In this document: in pieces, positions 34,140 to 51,119 of the stretch
How the letters are laid out: every line of letters begins with the position of its first letter
Numbering within the stretch: position 1 is the first letter of the stretch
Assembly (NCBI RefSeq): GCF_012489685.1
Contig: NC_080044.1
Span: 78,354,732-78,418,731 of the forward strand
DNA length: 64,000 bases
Reading direction: 5' to 3'
Origin: Lotus japonicus
Taxonomy: Eukaryota > Streptophyta > Magnoliopsida > Fabales > Fabaceae
The notes under the pieces: generated by a model
The model's input: only the letters and a program-made list of their open reading frames with translations
What the model was told of the DNA's origin: nothing
Databases searched by the model: none
Translations under genes and position numbers: made by a program

Positions 34140-34669
34140 GTATCAACCACTCATCGATGAATGTATATAACAGAATGACTCTTTCAGAAAGAGACACTCT
34201 TGGGTTGGTTTGCTATTTGACTTATTTTTTTTCATAGTAATTCTTTTGGTTTGCTATTTTTCGAATATAATGGGCCTTACTCCTATTGTTTATTGTTATC
34301 ATATCAACCACTCATCAATGTCATTCAACATAATAACAAAACATTCTTAATGAATGTATAACAGTGTGTGTTGTAACTCATGGGCTTTGTCCCTTTTCTA
34401 ATATTCATCATCCTTTGACCCAAAAAAACATAATAACAATTAATTAATGACAGCTCATTCATTTTCAATACATGTATCAAAATATTTTCCAGTATTGACA
34501 TTCAATTATAAATAAATAATTTTTGTTAAATGATAATACAAGTGTACAGGTAGTGTACTAGTAGTTTACAGTGTAACACATAAATACATTCGTTAGATGA
34601 CGAGGACATGAATAAACAAACAACGAAGATTGGAACAAGAGACATTAATAGGGAGGGAGAAGAAACGAG
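34140..34669. other. Promoter-side spacer of the WNK gene with a local duplication
   Basis: Contains the intact copy (34256-34320) of DNA that flanks the hAT element, then AT-rich sequence. No gene. Confidence 0.5.
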
Positions 34670-34677
34670 TATAAATA
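34670..34677 (+). promoter_or_regulatory. TATA box of the WNK gene
   Basis: tataaata lies about 490 bases before the ATG. Transcription would start near 34700, and a leader exon could end at the donor gtacgt at 34966 with the acceptor tttgtag at 35129, placing a leader intron before the ATG at 35161. Confidence 0.55.
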
Positions 34678-35160
34678 GAGAGAGTGGTTGTTTGAATCGT
34701 GCTACACTTTCCGTTTGTTACTTCCGTTTTTAGAGAAAGAGACACGAATGAATGCTTGGCTAATTGGCTTTACAACACGAAGAACAGGTGACGAACGCTG
34801 CTACAATTCCCAATTCCAATCACGCTTCAATTTCCTCCATTTTCACAAATCAATCAACATCAAATCCAATTTCAATTTTTCAATTTCAGCTGGCTCATTG
34901 TTCTTCTTCTTGCAGTTCTATGCAATTTCGTGACTATTACCTAATGCATTGTTGAAATTTCCCTTGTACGTACGTGATTTGTGTTTTCATTTCAATTTCA
35001 AATCTGGCTTTGTTTGGTTAATTAATTAACAATTGCGTATGAATCTGTTAAATCACATTTTGATTTCGATTTCTGATTCATAATTTTAATTACGAATGTG
35101 GATTGTTGATTCTCTGATTTGATTTGTAGGATAGGATTAAGATTATAGAACGGTATATAG

Positions 35161-37814
<2,654 letters not shown>

Positions 37815-38966
37815 AATAATTTTTCTGCTGTCTTTTTTTCTAGTACAGATTTTCCCTTTTTTGGATTTTGTTTTTGGGGATATAAAAGATTTTACTAGTA
37901 TTTTTGATAGTTCCTTTTGTATCCCCTCCTTTCTTCACACATCCATGAAGTAGCAAGTGTAAATACCGCAGTGTGGATTATCATGCCCTTTTATTATGGC
38001 AGGATATTTATTTTTTAGTGCCAATTACCAATTTAATTTTAAGTTATCCTTTGCACGGCGTCCAATATCATTTTTTTTAGTGTCAATTACCAATTTAATT
38101 TTAAGTTATCCTTTGCACCGTCCAATATCTGGTTTTTAACTAAGTTGGGTTAACATATTTGTTTCATTCGAAGTTGAGGTAAAATTGACCTTAAACCTTC
38201 TGTAAAAAAAAATGACCTTATCGGATTTCTTTAGGAAAAAAATCCCAGTCAATTCAAACCAAATTGATTTGATTATTTTTGTAAGCTTTTATATCTATTT
38301 TGTCATTATCAAAATAAAATAAACCTATTTTGTCATTATCCCCCTCCTTCATGGTCTACCATCAACACCCGCAATAATCTTTTTAACCCTTCTCTTTGAG
38401 CCATACACCATTTCCAATCCTTATTGACCCTTTACTGAGCTCTTATGCCATTTTCATCCACATGTCATCAACTAACATCATCAATCCTTTATATAGATGG
38501 TTTTTGTCTTGAGAATAAAAATATTTGGAAATGTATAAATAATCTTCAATCGCATGGACATGTGAAAATAATGTAAAAAAAACATATTTAATATATATTG
38601 GATAAAAGTTTGGGTGAGTTCGGCTCTGGTCACCATTACAGGTCATGACATGTATCCTGAACCATAGGTCGCTTACATACAGATTACTTATCATCCATCA
38701 AACACAGTCTTTAAATAGATAGTAATAATTGAGTATAGTCCTTATAAAGGGCAATGCTCAATTCTTATGAACTAACTAAACATGTAATTGTAATTTTAAA
38801 ATAAAGTCAATGTGCCAATTACTCAATTTTTTTTAATGGTGACTAATAAATATGAAAAAAAAAATTTATATTCAATCGTTTGAAACTTTTCTTAAATTTA
38901 TTTCTCTTGAAAATATTCAGCACATACAAATATTTTGTTATTTCTCTTGAAAACAATAAGTGTTTT
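37815..38966. other. Spacer between the WNK gene and TONSOKU
   Basis: Holds the WNK 3' untranslated region, then a direct repeat (38013-38134) and AT-rich DNA. No other gene is supported. Confidence 0.5.
38013..38134 (+). repeat. Direct tandem repeat downstream of the WNK gene
   Basis: Two adjacent copies of about 60 bases, each starting tttttagtg-caattaccaa and ending ttgcac-cgtccaatatc. They are nearly identical, which points to a recent local duplication. Confidence 0.75.
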
Positions 38967-38976
38967 TTTGGCGGGA
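38967..38976 (+). promoter_or_regulatory. E2F binding site of TONSOKU
   Basis: tttggcggga is a canonical E2F/DP site, 149 bases before the TONSOKU ATG. In plants such sites drive S-phase genes. TONSOKU acts at replication, so the site fits its role. An exact 10-base match at this place is unlikely by chance in such AT-rich DNA. Confidence 0.65.
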
Positions 38977-39124
38977 TGAATGAAATTTCATTTAAACCTG
39001 GAAATAAAAGAGGGCGCGGAACTAAAGTAACCTCACTTTCACCTTTGCAAATTCGAACCTCACAAACGAAGCAGAGTTTCAGTCTCAGAGAACCCAAAGC
39101 GACACCGTTCACCGTCGTTTCGAG

Positions 39125-42100
39125 ATGGACACAGATCTGAAGTCGGCGAAGTCCGCTTACCGGAACGCCAAGGCGGAGGGCAACCACCAGGAGGAGGCGC
39201 GGTGGGCCAATGTCATCGGCGACATATACAAGAACAGAGGAGAGTACACTGAAGCCCTCACCTGGCTCAAAGTCGATTACCGCATTTCGTTGAAGCACTT
39301 GACCGAGAAGCACTTGCTCCCAACCTGTCAATCCCTCGGTGAGATCTATCTCCGCCTCGAACGCTTCTCCGATGCCCTAACTTACCAGGTCAGTGCTCCG
39401 ATCAACACTTGTAAACTCGATTTTACGCGATTGATTTTCACTTTATCAATTTGATTCTGATTATACGTGAGTTTGAAGTGGTTTAGAAATTGAAAATTTC
39501 AATCCAGATACGAGCATTTTCTATGTGTTTATATTGCAGAAAAAGCATTTTCGATTTCAGGCGATTGATTTTCACTTTGTGAATTTGATTTTGGTTAAAC
39601 GTGAGTTTGAAGGAGTTTGGATTGGTGTAGTTCATGTTTAGGAATTGAAATTTTCAATCCAGATGCGAGCATTTTCGATGAGTTTATATTGTTGAATTTC
39701 TCGATTGCAGAAAAAGCATTTAGATCTTGCGAAGGAGGCTAGTGACCTAGTTGAGCAGCAGAGAGCAAGCACGCAGCTCGGTCGAACGTATCTTGAATTG
39801 TTTACTAAATCGGAGTATGATCATCATTCGATTCGGAAAGCTAAGAAGTATTTCAAGAGTGCAATGGATTTGGCCATGACTTTGAAAGAGAATCGGCCGA
39901 ATAACAAGTCATACCTCAAGGAATACATTGATGCTCACAACAACATGGGCATGCTGGAAGTAGAACTGGAAAATTGGCATGATGCAATGTCAATTTTGGT
40001 TAAAGGTTTGAAAATTTGTGATGAAGAGGAGATTAGTGATAATGATGATGGGCGCAGCAGGCTCCATCATAACCTTGGGCGCGTGTATATGGAATTGAGG
40101 GCTTGGGATAAAGCTCGGAAACACATGGAGAAAGACATTCATATTTGTAATAGAATTGGGCATCGGCAAGGAGAAGCAAAAGGGTATATTAATCTCGGTG
40201 AAATGCATTATAGGATACAAATGTATGAGGAAGCAAATTCTTATTATGAGAAGGCGCTTACTTTGGTAAGAATATTGGAGGATGAAGAGGCTTTAATGGA
40301 GCAATGTAACGAGAATATTAAGATAGTGAAAGAAGCTGTGAAAGTAATGAAAGCAATAACGAGAGAAGAACAAAACTTGAAAAAACTGAAAAGAGATAAA
40401 ACAAATGCAAGAGGAACACCGGATGAACAGAAATTTTTAGTGCTGCAAAATGAGACACTTGACCGACTCATTGAGAAAGCAGGGATGATATTTGCGTGGG
40501 AGAAGGTATCAATCTTCCATCTTTGTGTTTGTGACACAGAAGTCTGTAAATTAAATGTCATGTCTTGCAATTGCTATTTACCTGACAAAATTTCAATATA
40601 TAAGTTTTGATAAGGCAAGTTGTTTTTTCAACAGATTCGTTTACTACACCAAGTAGGCTTCTTTTCAATCAGAGAGAAGTGTTTTTTGTTGTGTTAATTT
40701 GTGCCTATCATGTTTAAGAGACAAATGCTAAACTCACATGGCTCTTTTCCATTATTCATCATTTGACGTTTTAGAATCTTTCTCAACATAGATAAAAAAA
40801 TGTCTTTTTGGTTTGGTCTACTATTCTTGATTTAAGGAACTAATTTGCACTTGTAGTGTCTAGTTATCAATTAACCGCAAATTTATGAACATTGTTTTAA
40901 GTGCATTTTTTTCTTTCATCTTTGCAACTTCTTTAATCAGAAAACCTATGCAAGAACTTACCATTAAGAAATAAGTGAAAGTTAATTCTATGATGTATTG
41001 ACGCTTGCGATGTTAGCAGCACCAGAAATAGGGTATCAGTATCAAAGTTGCTTAAAGCATGCATCATTCACATGTGTTGCTCTCAAATGTTTCCCTTCAT
41101 GTTTGATAACTTCATGACCCATTCATTAGCATTATTTGGTGATTGCAGTAAACTTTTGAAGCTATGGTATGTTTAGTAGTTTCAAATGTATGACTTTTCT
41201 TTCTAAACAATGTTTTGTTTAGCATTGTGAATTTGCAAAGGAGAAGAAGAAAATAGCAAAAGAACTTTATAATGAGGAAAGACTGGGTGATTCATATCTC
41301 AACATTGGAGAATCATACCAGAAGCTTAGAAAGTTTAACAAAGCAATCAAATGGTACAAAAAGAGTTGGGAACAATTCATACAGCATGCTAACTTAGAGG
41401 TAAAGTTTTCATTATTCTATGATATAATATTTAAAACTTTTTGTTTGCTTTTCTTCCTTTAATTCAATATATAACAAATCTGAATTTGGAAATAGCATAT
41501 ATGACTTTTTGAAACACTTGTTAATATGAGTGTATTGCAAGTCAGTTATTTACTATGAAGCATGGCCACTTTGAAAGAGAGGAGCTATATACATGTCAGG
41601 AAAAATGATTAAATATTCTAAGCCAAGTATAAAACATAGACACCTAAACTAAAACCTACTCATATGTACTTGATACTTACACTCCAGATGGGACCTTCAA
41701 TTTGTGTGAATGCATTTCAATGCCCTTGCTTCGTAGGTTTCATGGTATCCAAAGATAAATGTAAACTAATACTACCTCTTTGTCTACAACTGGGATGCTC
41801 CTTGGTTGATCTTATGCTTTGTTGATAACGATTTTAGGGGCAAGCTCTTGTGAAAATTAATATTGGTAATATTTTGGATTCTACTCAAAATTGGAGAGGA
41901 GCATTGGATGCATACCAAGACAGTTACAGGTAAATTTAATTTCTTGAAATTAGATGAATAATTTTTTTTTATCAAGAAATAAATTTGCAATTACAATGTA
42001 TTCTCCAAGTAGCTAAATTTATGTTGAACACAATAGTTTTCTGTCACTTTTCTCAGATGCTTTTGGTGCAACTAAGTTGAATAAGAGTAGGACACATGAA

Positions 42101-45100
42101 TTATGTGGTATAAATTTGCTTTATATTGTTGGATCACCGCAGTTTTGTGAATCATGTAAGGAAATTACAAGAAATAGACTCCATACTAGTTTCTTTTAAT
42201 TTTTCTGAAGTTACTTCTTTGATAAAAATATGTTTGGCTGCTATTAAATTGTTTACTTGTGTTGAGAAGTCCCTTATAACTTGGTTTAAATGCCACAATG
42301 CGCTTCTAGAAGTTGCAGCTGCAGATGCTGCCAAAACTAGAGTGAAACTTGACTGTCAATGACATGTGTGACTCAACCTTGATTGGAGTTGCTTGCTTCA
42401 AAAGAATACATCCTTTGTGACTTTTGTTTCATGCTGAACTGCATTAATTTGTTCCCGTGATATTGCAGAATTGCTGTTGAGGCAAAGCTTCCTGATGTAC
42501 AGATTAATGCCTTGGAAAATATGCATTATAGCAACATGATCAGATTTGATAATGAGGATGAGACCTGGTAACTGATTCATGGAAGTCTATCTTTATATAT
42601 ACATTTCATCCAATTTCATGGAGTAACTCATGGACTCATTTAAATATTCTAACCTTTTAGAGGCCAAAATCTGGTCATCTGCTAAACTGAATCTATTTTA
42701 TTGTTTCTGATATTATGGGTCCTTTTTCTAGACTTGTACTGTTGCTTCTTATCAACTGTGATCCTTTACAGGAGGTTGAAACTTCTAATTGATAAGCTGA
42801 AGAAACCAGAAGAAGAGCCAGAAGCTAAAACTATGCCAGAGGATCGTTGCTCTGAGACTGATACTGAAGCAGATCATCTGTCAGATGGTGGGTCTGATGA
42901 TTTCTGCATTCCAAAGACAATTTCTAGGTCAAAATCTCGGACTACTGGAGAAGAGTTTACAGATGACGTGCCTCTAATGTCAATATATCAGTCCATAAAA
43001 GGCTCATCCAAAAAGAACACAGACCATATGGATAGTCTTACCAACTCTTCCAAGCAAGCTCAGCTGTCACCCAAAAGTATGACAAATCTAACCAGCAGCC
43101 ATCAGACGGCAAACAACCGTAAACGTGTTCTAGTTATTTCTGATGATGAGGAGGAGTATTTGAGCAGAAAGGATCATAAATGCCTGATAGAGGACTTCCC
43201 CACTTCTGATGCAAGTATGTTTTCCTTGCTTTGCTCTAACCCTAAGATTCCCTTGTACCAAAGTCATGTACTGAATGGTACTTGCCTGATTGCAGTTATT
43301 AATAAAGCCAGTCCTCGTAAAGTTCAGGTAAAGAAATCTCCACCTGTTTGCATTTTTGTGAGTTTTACTCAAGAACTATCAGCCTGCTCAGGCTTTGCCT
43401 TTTGAGATGGCAGGTTGTCTCTGAATATAGATCCAAATATCCAATTAATGTTGAAGAAAGTAGTAGTTCTTTCAAATGCTCTAGTCCAATCACAGCCGCT
43501 AAATCTAGCAGACATTCTGGATCTTTGAGTAATGATATAATTGCTGAAGCGGATTTTCCTAGTGGTTCTAAATGTGACATAGATTCCTCAGGCAAATATA
43601 AGGGTGTTGCCCATCCCTTGGTGCAATATCCCCAAAATGATGTGAGTTCTATTGTCATGGATTTAACTTTAATATAGTTGAGCTTCATGCTTTGGCCACA
43701 TTGTCATGTTCATCACGATTCTTGTGAATGGATACTTTTCTAACCTATGTCCTCCTTTATATTCTCCAGTTGCAGCAACATATTACATGCCGGATTGGGA
43801 ATGATCTGATTCACGTAGAAGCAGCCTTGTGTACTGCTGATGATCAGTTGAATATTGACTTGTTAAAAGCTGTAGTTCCATGTTTATACTATCTACAACT
43901 TCCAGCAGAAAAGAGATCAGAGGGTAGGCAATTTCTGGTTTAAGTGTTTTCTACTTTTCTGTCATTGTTAATAATATTAGCATAGCAGATCACTGGCCAA
44001 CTTGAATAGACATTTGGTAGAAATTTGATTAAGGGGAAAATGATAGTGGATTTTGGTATCTTGGTTGTGCACATAAAGGATGATAGATGCTCCAGCTCCT
44101 CATTATTATGAACACTTCTACCAGGATTTCGGATGAGTTAGTTTTGGTGTGGCTATTGATTGCTCTATCTCTGATATTAAGGTAGAGTAGAAAAGTATCA
44201 CCTAATGAGCAATGACACAAAAAGCAATCAAGTCTTCCTATGCATTGACTATAGTATACTTAGCTCACAAGATTTTGACCTTCCTATTTTTCACAATTTG
44301 TGCTCAATTAAGTAAGGATAGAGGCACAGCACATGAGAAATACATTGTCCCACAGCTAGGTGCAACGTATGAATGCTTTAAAATCAATGTGCATTACTGG
44401 TTTTGGCTAAACATGTTTTGGCAAATTCTTGTACTGCATCAGTTGTATGGATCTGGATAAAACTTCTAAATCTGACGCCTGCAGAGGGGACAGGAAGCAT
44501 TCATATTGAATAGCTGTTGGTGTCTGACTAGTGAATTCATTCTTTACCAACTGCCTTACTATTTAGCACATTTACTTCATAACCTTTCTATTCATTCATT
44601 TATTTATTTACCTTCTTATTGCAGTTTCCCTTCAGTTCACCATCTTTTTATGCTGAGTTGACTTGTAATAATTTATGAGTAGGTTTGTTGCCCATAATAC
44701 AGCACATAAAATGTGCTGGAAGAGATCTAGAATCCTTGGAACCTATTGAAAAGCTTAAGGAACATCTGGGAAATGACACATTTGAAGCTTCCATTGAAGG
44801 TATGCAATGCACTATTTATACTTTTTTCTTATTCAGTGATATAACCATGCTATTATCTTTATCTTTGCACAGTTCGCAAATCTAAATTCTTGAATCCCTG
44901 CCTTCTACTTGGCTCTTTATATAATCCGAACTCTTATGCCTCTACCTATTTGCTTGATAGATAGTAACTGTAACTAACTAAACAAATACTTTCTAGCTAA
45001 CTCGGACCCTGTTCCCATTATTCTTCTGGGTCCTATTTAGACACCACATTTAAGTTTTATGTTTTACAGGATGCGTCCAGAAGCGCCTAATAAAAATATA

Positions 45101-48100
45101 CGTAGACTGCTGCACGGAGTTGTCTAAGGTACCAAATATCAAGGTTCTGAAGAAACTTTATAATTTAGAGGTAAGAAAGAGGTTAGCGGTATTAATTCTG
45201 TCATTGCCAGAATAAGTGACATATATTCCTTGTCATTTTTGGATGTTGGCTTGAATTTGATTTTTTTTCTTACAGCTGATTTTGGGTTTATTGTTAACAG
45301 GTTTCGGATGATGAAATCGTTGTGTCTGACTGCGACCTGCAAGATTTGTCTATAACACCATTGATAAATGCACTGCAATCTCAAAAGGAATTTGCAATGC
45401 TTGATATCTCTCACAATCTGTTAGGTACATTTTTTTCTGATTTGCCATCTTTTTGCTTTAGATTCCGGTATATTCCTGTCTGCAAGTTGTTTAACAACCA
45501 CTCTTTTCTTCTCTTATGCTTCTTTAAGAGGAGCCTTTCTTTTGGTTCTCAAGTCTCATCTGTATTTTATCCACCAAGTAATCCTTTTATTGGCGACTAG
45601 TTGAATATTATAAATACTTAAACCATAAAGAACGAATATAAAAAATTATAATAAGTAAAATCTACTGAATAGTTTTTGCCATGTGTTGAATGAATAATGT
45701 TTTAGGAAATGGGGTGATGGAAAAACTTAAGAAGGTGTTCAGTGCATTGAACCAATCTTACGGTGGCTTAACTTTGGATTTGCATTGCAATCGATTTGGC
45801 CCAACAGCTCTGTTTCAGGTATGTTACCACTTGCAAACATTTTCATTTTTTCCTGTTTGCCTTCTTCCCATTGTTCCATGTTTATAATAGTCGTTCTTTT
45901 TAAATGTGAATTTAGGTCCAAGGGTTTAAAATGATGGTTACACAATATATTTTATTACAGAAAGATATTTCCTTAAATTGAACTTGTTTCATTTTAGTAT
46001 AGCCATAAATTTATTTTAGCTATGATATTTTTCTGAAAATAAAAATCAATTTCCACGTTTCAGATCACTGAAATATGAGCTAATTTCACCTACCTTGCTC
46101 CCACAAGGTCATCTCAGTTTTTTTTAGATTGCAATATATTTTACAATAGTGTTCTATCAATTCGATTCTTGATTAATCTGTGATAAAAGAACACTAGTCT
46201 CATTTTGCGTGACTTGGATTCCATTTATACCATCCCCAATTTGCTAATAGTTTAACTTTGCTTATTCTTGTCAGATTAGCGAATGCTCAGCATTATTTAC
46301 CCGACTAGGAGTCCTTAACATTTCTGGAAACCGTCTTACTGATGCATGTAGATCTTATCTTTTGACAATCTTAAAAAGTTGTACAGGTAAGCTGCATGTC
46401 CTGATGCTGTGCCACTTTGAATATGGGTTTCTGTTATATCTTGAAGGATGCTGATTACCATGCCCTTCCTTTTTCTACTATCCTTGGTCTCATTTTAAGC
46501 TGTAAAAATATCGGTATTTTGAATTTATGCTGTGATGCACTTATGATCTCCCACATGTGCTTGTATGTTGATTTATACTGCGGGTATCTCCATACTTCTA
46601 TTAACTTGACTCTGTTGCACAGCTCTTTATAGCTTGAACGTAGAGAACTGCTGTATCACGTCAAAAACTATTCAAGAAATGGCTGATGCATTGGACCCTG
46701 AATCTGTTCTTGCGCATCTTTGTATAGGTATATTGAATATATCATTCTTTTCAAATCCCTGATACAAGTAACCTCAGCTTAATGGGTAGTCTTCCTCTGA
46801 CAGGTCACAACAGCCCTGTATCCGTAAATGTTTTAGTTAATCTTCTGTCCAAGCTTTCTACTTTGAAAAGGTAGAATCAATCATACCAGTGTCAACTTCC
46901 ATCTCTATGTGGCATCTTTACATTATTTGTAAATTTTCAGGGCATACAGAAATTTGAGATAAATTTACCCATTGTAGGTTTTCTGAGTTGAATATGAGGG
47001 GTTTAAAACTAGGAAAACCAGTTGTCCATAGCCTTTGCCAGTTAGCTGGGACCTTGACTTTATCAGGACTGGTACTTGGAGGCACGGGTATTGGAACTGT
47101 GAGTAAAACCTATCTCCTACAATCTGTTCATTTCGTTGTACCATTATTTTTTATTCCAGCATGCTTACTTCACTTGCTCTTCTGACTGTATAGAGGCGTT
47201 ATTTTGCAGGAAGGGGCTATAGAATTAGCAGAATCATTGGTCAAAGGGACAGAAGAGCTTGTGAAACTTGATCAATCATATTGTGGGCTAACATCTAAAT
47301 ATATTTTAAACACCAATGTTAACTTTCTTTGTTCCATTGTTGACCTGAACTTGGAAGGAAATCCTCTTATGCGCGAGGTTTGTTCACTGTATCTGAATTT
47401 CTATTGCTGATATTCTTGCAAGGCATGTTTCCTTGATTGGTTTAACTTGGATGTTATTAAGTATTGCTGTAACACAGCCTAGAATCTGGCTTTTCAGCAT
47501 TTTAGTTTTACTCTTGACTCTAGTTAGTAGATTATATAGATCTGGGTATTACTGTTCCCTTTTAGTGATGTTTTTGTGAGTTTAACCAGTTACATTTTTG
47601 TTATCTCTGGACATCCAGTTGTACAAGTTGCATAGTATCATAAATAGCCATTATGGGGATTACACATCTTCCCAGAGAATTAATAAACAGAAACAAATCT
47701 TTGTTATCATCCTCTATACTCAGATATTCCATAAGGGCCACTAAGTTCACATTGTTTGTTTTAATTTTTTTGGTGAATACAGGGCAGCAACACTCTATTT
47801 TCTCTTCTCACAAACACACAGTGCAGTCTCAAAGTTTTGGTCCTTAGAAAGTGTAAACTTGGGTGTGATGGAGTTCTTCACATAATTGAGGCACTGGCAG
47901 GTAAAACATGAAATCATGTTTAGTTGTTCGTTCATTGTTTAAAACTGCTACTACCACATGGTTATGTTGTTTCCTTTTATCAGATAACAGCTGCTTGGAG
48001 GAGCTTGATCTTGCTGATAATTCTGTTCCAAATGAACTTTCTGCTCTGCAAAATGATTTATCAGTTAGAAGATGCTCACAAAACCAGGACCAGAAACTTG

Positions 48101-48504
48101 ATAATATGAAAGTGGATGATCATCAAGAGGTCATTTGCTCTCTAAACACTGTCTGCAATCAGCTGGAAGTTGCTGATAGTGAAGATGAAGAAACTCCTTT
48201 CAGAGTAGAAGGTACTGCTTCTGGAATTGATGACAGCTGTGCCAGTTCAGGTCAAAGAAATTCTTCATCTCCTGAGTGCCATTTCACTAAACAGCTTTCC
48301 ATTGCTATCGGTAAGGCAAGGAGCTTAGAACTACTGGACCTTAGTAATAATGGTTTTTCTGCACAAGTGGCGGAAGCATTCTATGGTTCATGGAAAACTC
48401 TACGACCCCTTTCAAGTCAGAAGCACATCACTGGGAAAATTATCCATTTATCAACGAATGAAAGGAGGTGCTGCGGAGTAAAACCATGCTGCAAAAAGGA
48501 TTGA
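39125..48504 (+). CDS. TSK: TONSOKU/BRUSHY1 (TPR and leucine-rich-repeat protein)
   Basis: Twenty coding exons give 1316 residues, close to the 1311 I recall for Arabidopsis: 39125-39388, 39711-40505, 41223-41399, 41838-41929, 42469-42567, 42772-43214, 43296-43327, 43414-43641, 43770-43923, 44683-44799, 45070-45170, 45301-45424, 45706-45818, 46275-46386, 46623-46727, 46804-46870, 46978-47098, 47210-47377, 47783-47900, 47984-48504. TONSOKU maintains genome stability and chromatin states after replication; its TPR half reads newly deposited H3.1. TPR units fill about 1-470 (for example [20 protein letters not shown]). An acidic, Ser-rich middle (about 480-720) includes ISDDEEE. The C-terminal half has leucine-rich repeats ([35 protein letters not shown]), ending in a Cys/Lys-rich tail. 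The seventh intron boundary (43215-43295) is 81 nt, in frame and stop-free, so it could be retained. An E2F site lies upstream. Confidence 0.94.
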
Positions 48505-50648
48505 TTTGTAGCTCACATGAGTAAGAGGGAATTCTCCAGTCAATGATGTCATTTTTTGTGAATAAAAAGGGGTTGCTTAATTAATAAATTTGTTCACAAT
48601 CAACAGTTGTAATTTATGCATGTCAATTGTAAGTAAGTAGTACAGGTCCTCTAGTTTCATTTATTATGTAGAACACTGTTCTAATGCATCCATCTCAATT
48701 TCATGTATATAATACCAGTAATGTTATACTATACTACTATTTGATGATTACAGTTACAGCTTTAGATTTCATTTTAGAATATTCTGACTCAATCATCTTA
48801 ACATGGATTAAATTTCAAATTGATAATTTCTGTTGCTCAAAGCATCCGTTAATTTTCTTATTACCCCAAAGCTGTATAATGAACTTTGACATTTGAGTAA
48901 AAGTAATGTGCTATAATACAACTATTGAATGATTCCCACACATGCTTAATCTTTAGCATTATTTGAGCACAGGAATGGATTATCAGCAAGTATAATTGAT
49001 TGGTGTAATTGAGTTTCATCATCAGATAACTATTCAGTATTCTTTTTGCTACATGCACGGGGAAAGGGAGCTCAGTACTTAGTGCAACGTATTTTCTCTG
49101 ATACTTTCATTATTTCACTAAATCTATATGGTTTTTATCTTTTTCTTTTCCATAATTGCTTTAATTCTGGTACAATTAATAATGAATATCATTGCTAATT
49201 ATGTGTGGGCTTGAATATCATTGGGATAATCACTGTTGGCGGTGCCTCCACTGGGCTTGGTCGCGTGGGTCACTGAATAACTTAATTATTATAAGGTGCC
49301 AAGCATGCACATTATATGTAATTTGATTTTTATTTTTGTCAAACTATTTTTGGAACATTGTAACTTTTCAATGTTTCTGTTTTTTTTTTCACGATAAAAA
49401 AAGGCAAGAATTGTAGCATTGGTTGGATGCCTTTAACATTGCAATGTTACTCTTCGTAGTTATTAATATAGTCTTCCAATCTTGTACAATGAGTTTTGAA
49501 CAAACTTTCTAATTGGTTTTAGGAAAAACCCCTTTTCTTTTTCTTCTAAAGTAACTCACAATCGGTAGCTTTCAGATTAATCTCTTAAAGCAGTAAATAG
49601 TAGGGAGGAGTGCTAACGTAGTAAATTGCTAGCGTGGTAAAGTGCTAAACTACTATGCAACTCCGTAGATTTGGAACATTGATGAAAAGATACAATTACA
49701 TTTAAGAAAAATGATCCACTTAATTTTTTTTTATCCGAACAAAAATTGTATGCTATTGTAAAATAAAATGGAAAAGTATATAATTTCATAGAATACTTTA
49801 GTCGAGGTAACCATAAGTCCATAACAACCGGGCTGTCCACCAATAACCCAGACAAAATGAAACCATCATTGTAATATTTTTTAGAAAGATGACCCATGCA
49901 ATCATTTTTTCTTTTTTCTTTTTAATTTTGTATGCATTTATTTATGGTAATCTTGTTTTTATTGGTGTTTTTTGTCAACATGTTTTTACTATGCTGAATT
50001 ATAAAAACTAATGTACACAGAACTACAGAGTGTATCCTGCAATAAAATGAAATTGAAATTTATTAGTGATTACATAATATTAGTAATGACTAAATTATAT
50101 TTTACTTATATTTTGAAAATAAAAAATTAGGGAAAATTATATATTAAATATTTTTATTGAAATTTTTTAAATATTATTCAATACATAAAATAGTCGATAA
50201 CTATTGTTTTAACCGCGGAGGTTAAATCTAAAATTTACTACATTCCATCAGTGAATCATTTGCAACTATTTAATCCTTTTGGTGATATCGAAAAATGACT
50301 TGACAATGAATGTCCAGTCCATCATTCATGGGCCTACAATTACAGGGGCCATGAATTGAACCACATATATAAACCCGAATCAAGATCTTATCAAATGAGA
50401 ATATTGCATTATGACAAAAAAGAAAGACATTACATCATCTTCATCCTTAATAAGATAAAAACATTTTCCTGAAAACGATTAAAGGTAATGCTCAATTGAA
50501 GTGACAATATATTAAGCAGTTGAATGTTCATTATTCTCTTCCTTTAAACGACAAACGTGGGAAAAGCTTGCGGTCTTAGGTTTTCAAAACCATGATTAGA
50601 TTCATCTTTACTTTAAAATTTAAAGAGTTTAATTTCATTGTATTAATG
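48505..50648. other. Spacer downstream of TONSOKU
   Basis: The first few hundred bases contain the 3' untranslated region. The remainder is AT-rich with no gene found on either strand. Confidence 0.5.
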
Positions 50649-50649
50649 A

Positions 50650-50795
50650 TGTAAAGTTTTTTTACACAGTTAGCCAATCAGATTTTCAGGATATGTAAAA
50701 ATCTGTTTTTTTTATTTAATTTCATTAATTAATGTGACACATTCTTACAATTTGATTGATCAACGGTGTAAAAAATTGTGACACAATCGGTGCAC
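50650..50795. mobile_element. Small MITE with imperfect inverted repeats
   Basis: The left side has gtaaagtttttttacacagt then tagccaatcagatttt. The reverse of the right side has gtgtcacaattttttacacc then gttgatcaatcaaatt. The two align over about 38 bases with several differences. Sequences with tacac-gt-a-ccaatcagatttt are common small repeats in legume DNA. No target duplication could be defined. Confidence 0.5.
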
Positions 50796-51119
50796 CATCC
50801 TACAAAGTAATGAACTCTCACACTCGAAATTTGAATCCTATAAAATGTGTATTTATTTTTAAAACCGAGCAGCTGATTTAATCGATAAATAAATTCGTTC
50901 AAGTTTAATGATTCAATTCAATTGTGGTTGAAACAATAATAAATAATATTTTTGAATATTGTATAACGTATTAAATAATTAATAAAATAAAATGTTTAGA
51001 AATTAAGTCATATTAAATTTTAATTTCACATAAAATCTTCACATTGTAGATTTATAAGATAAAACGATAAAAATAATAATAGTTTATGTGCATGAGTATT
51101 TTTTCTTTATATATCAGAA

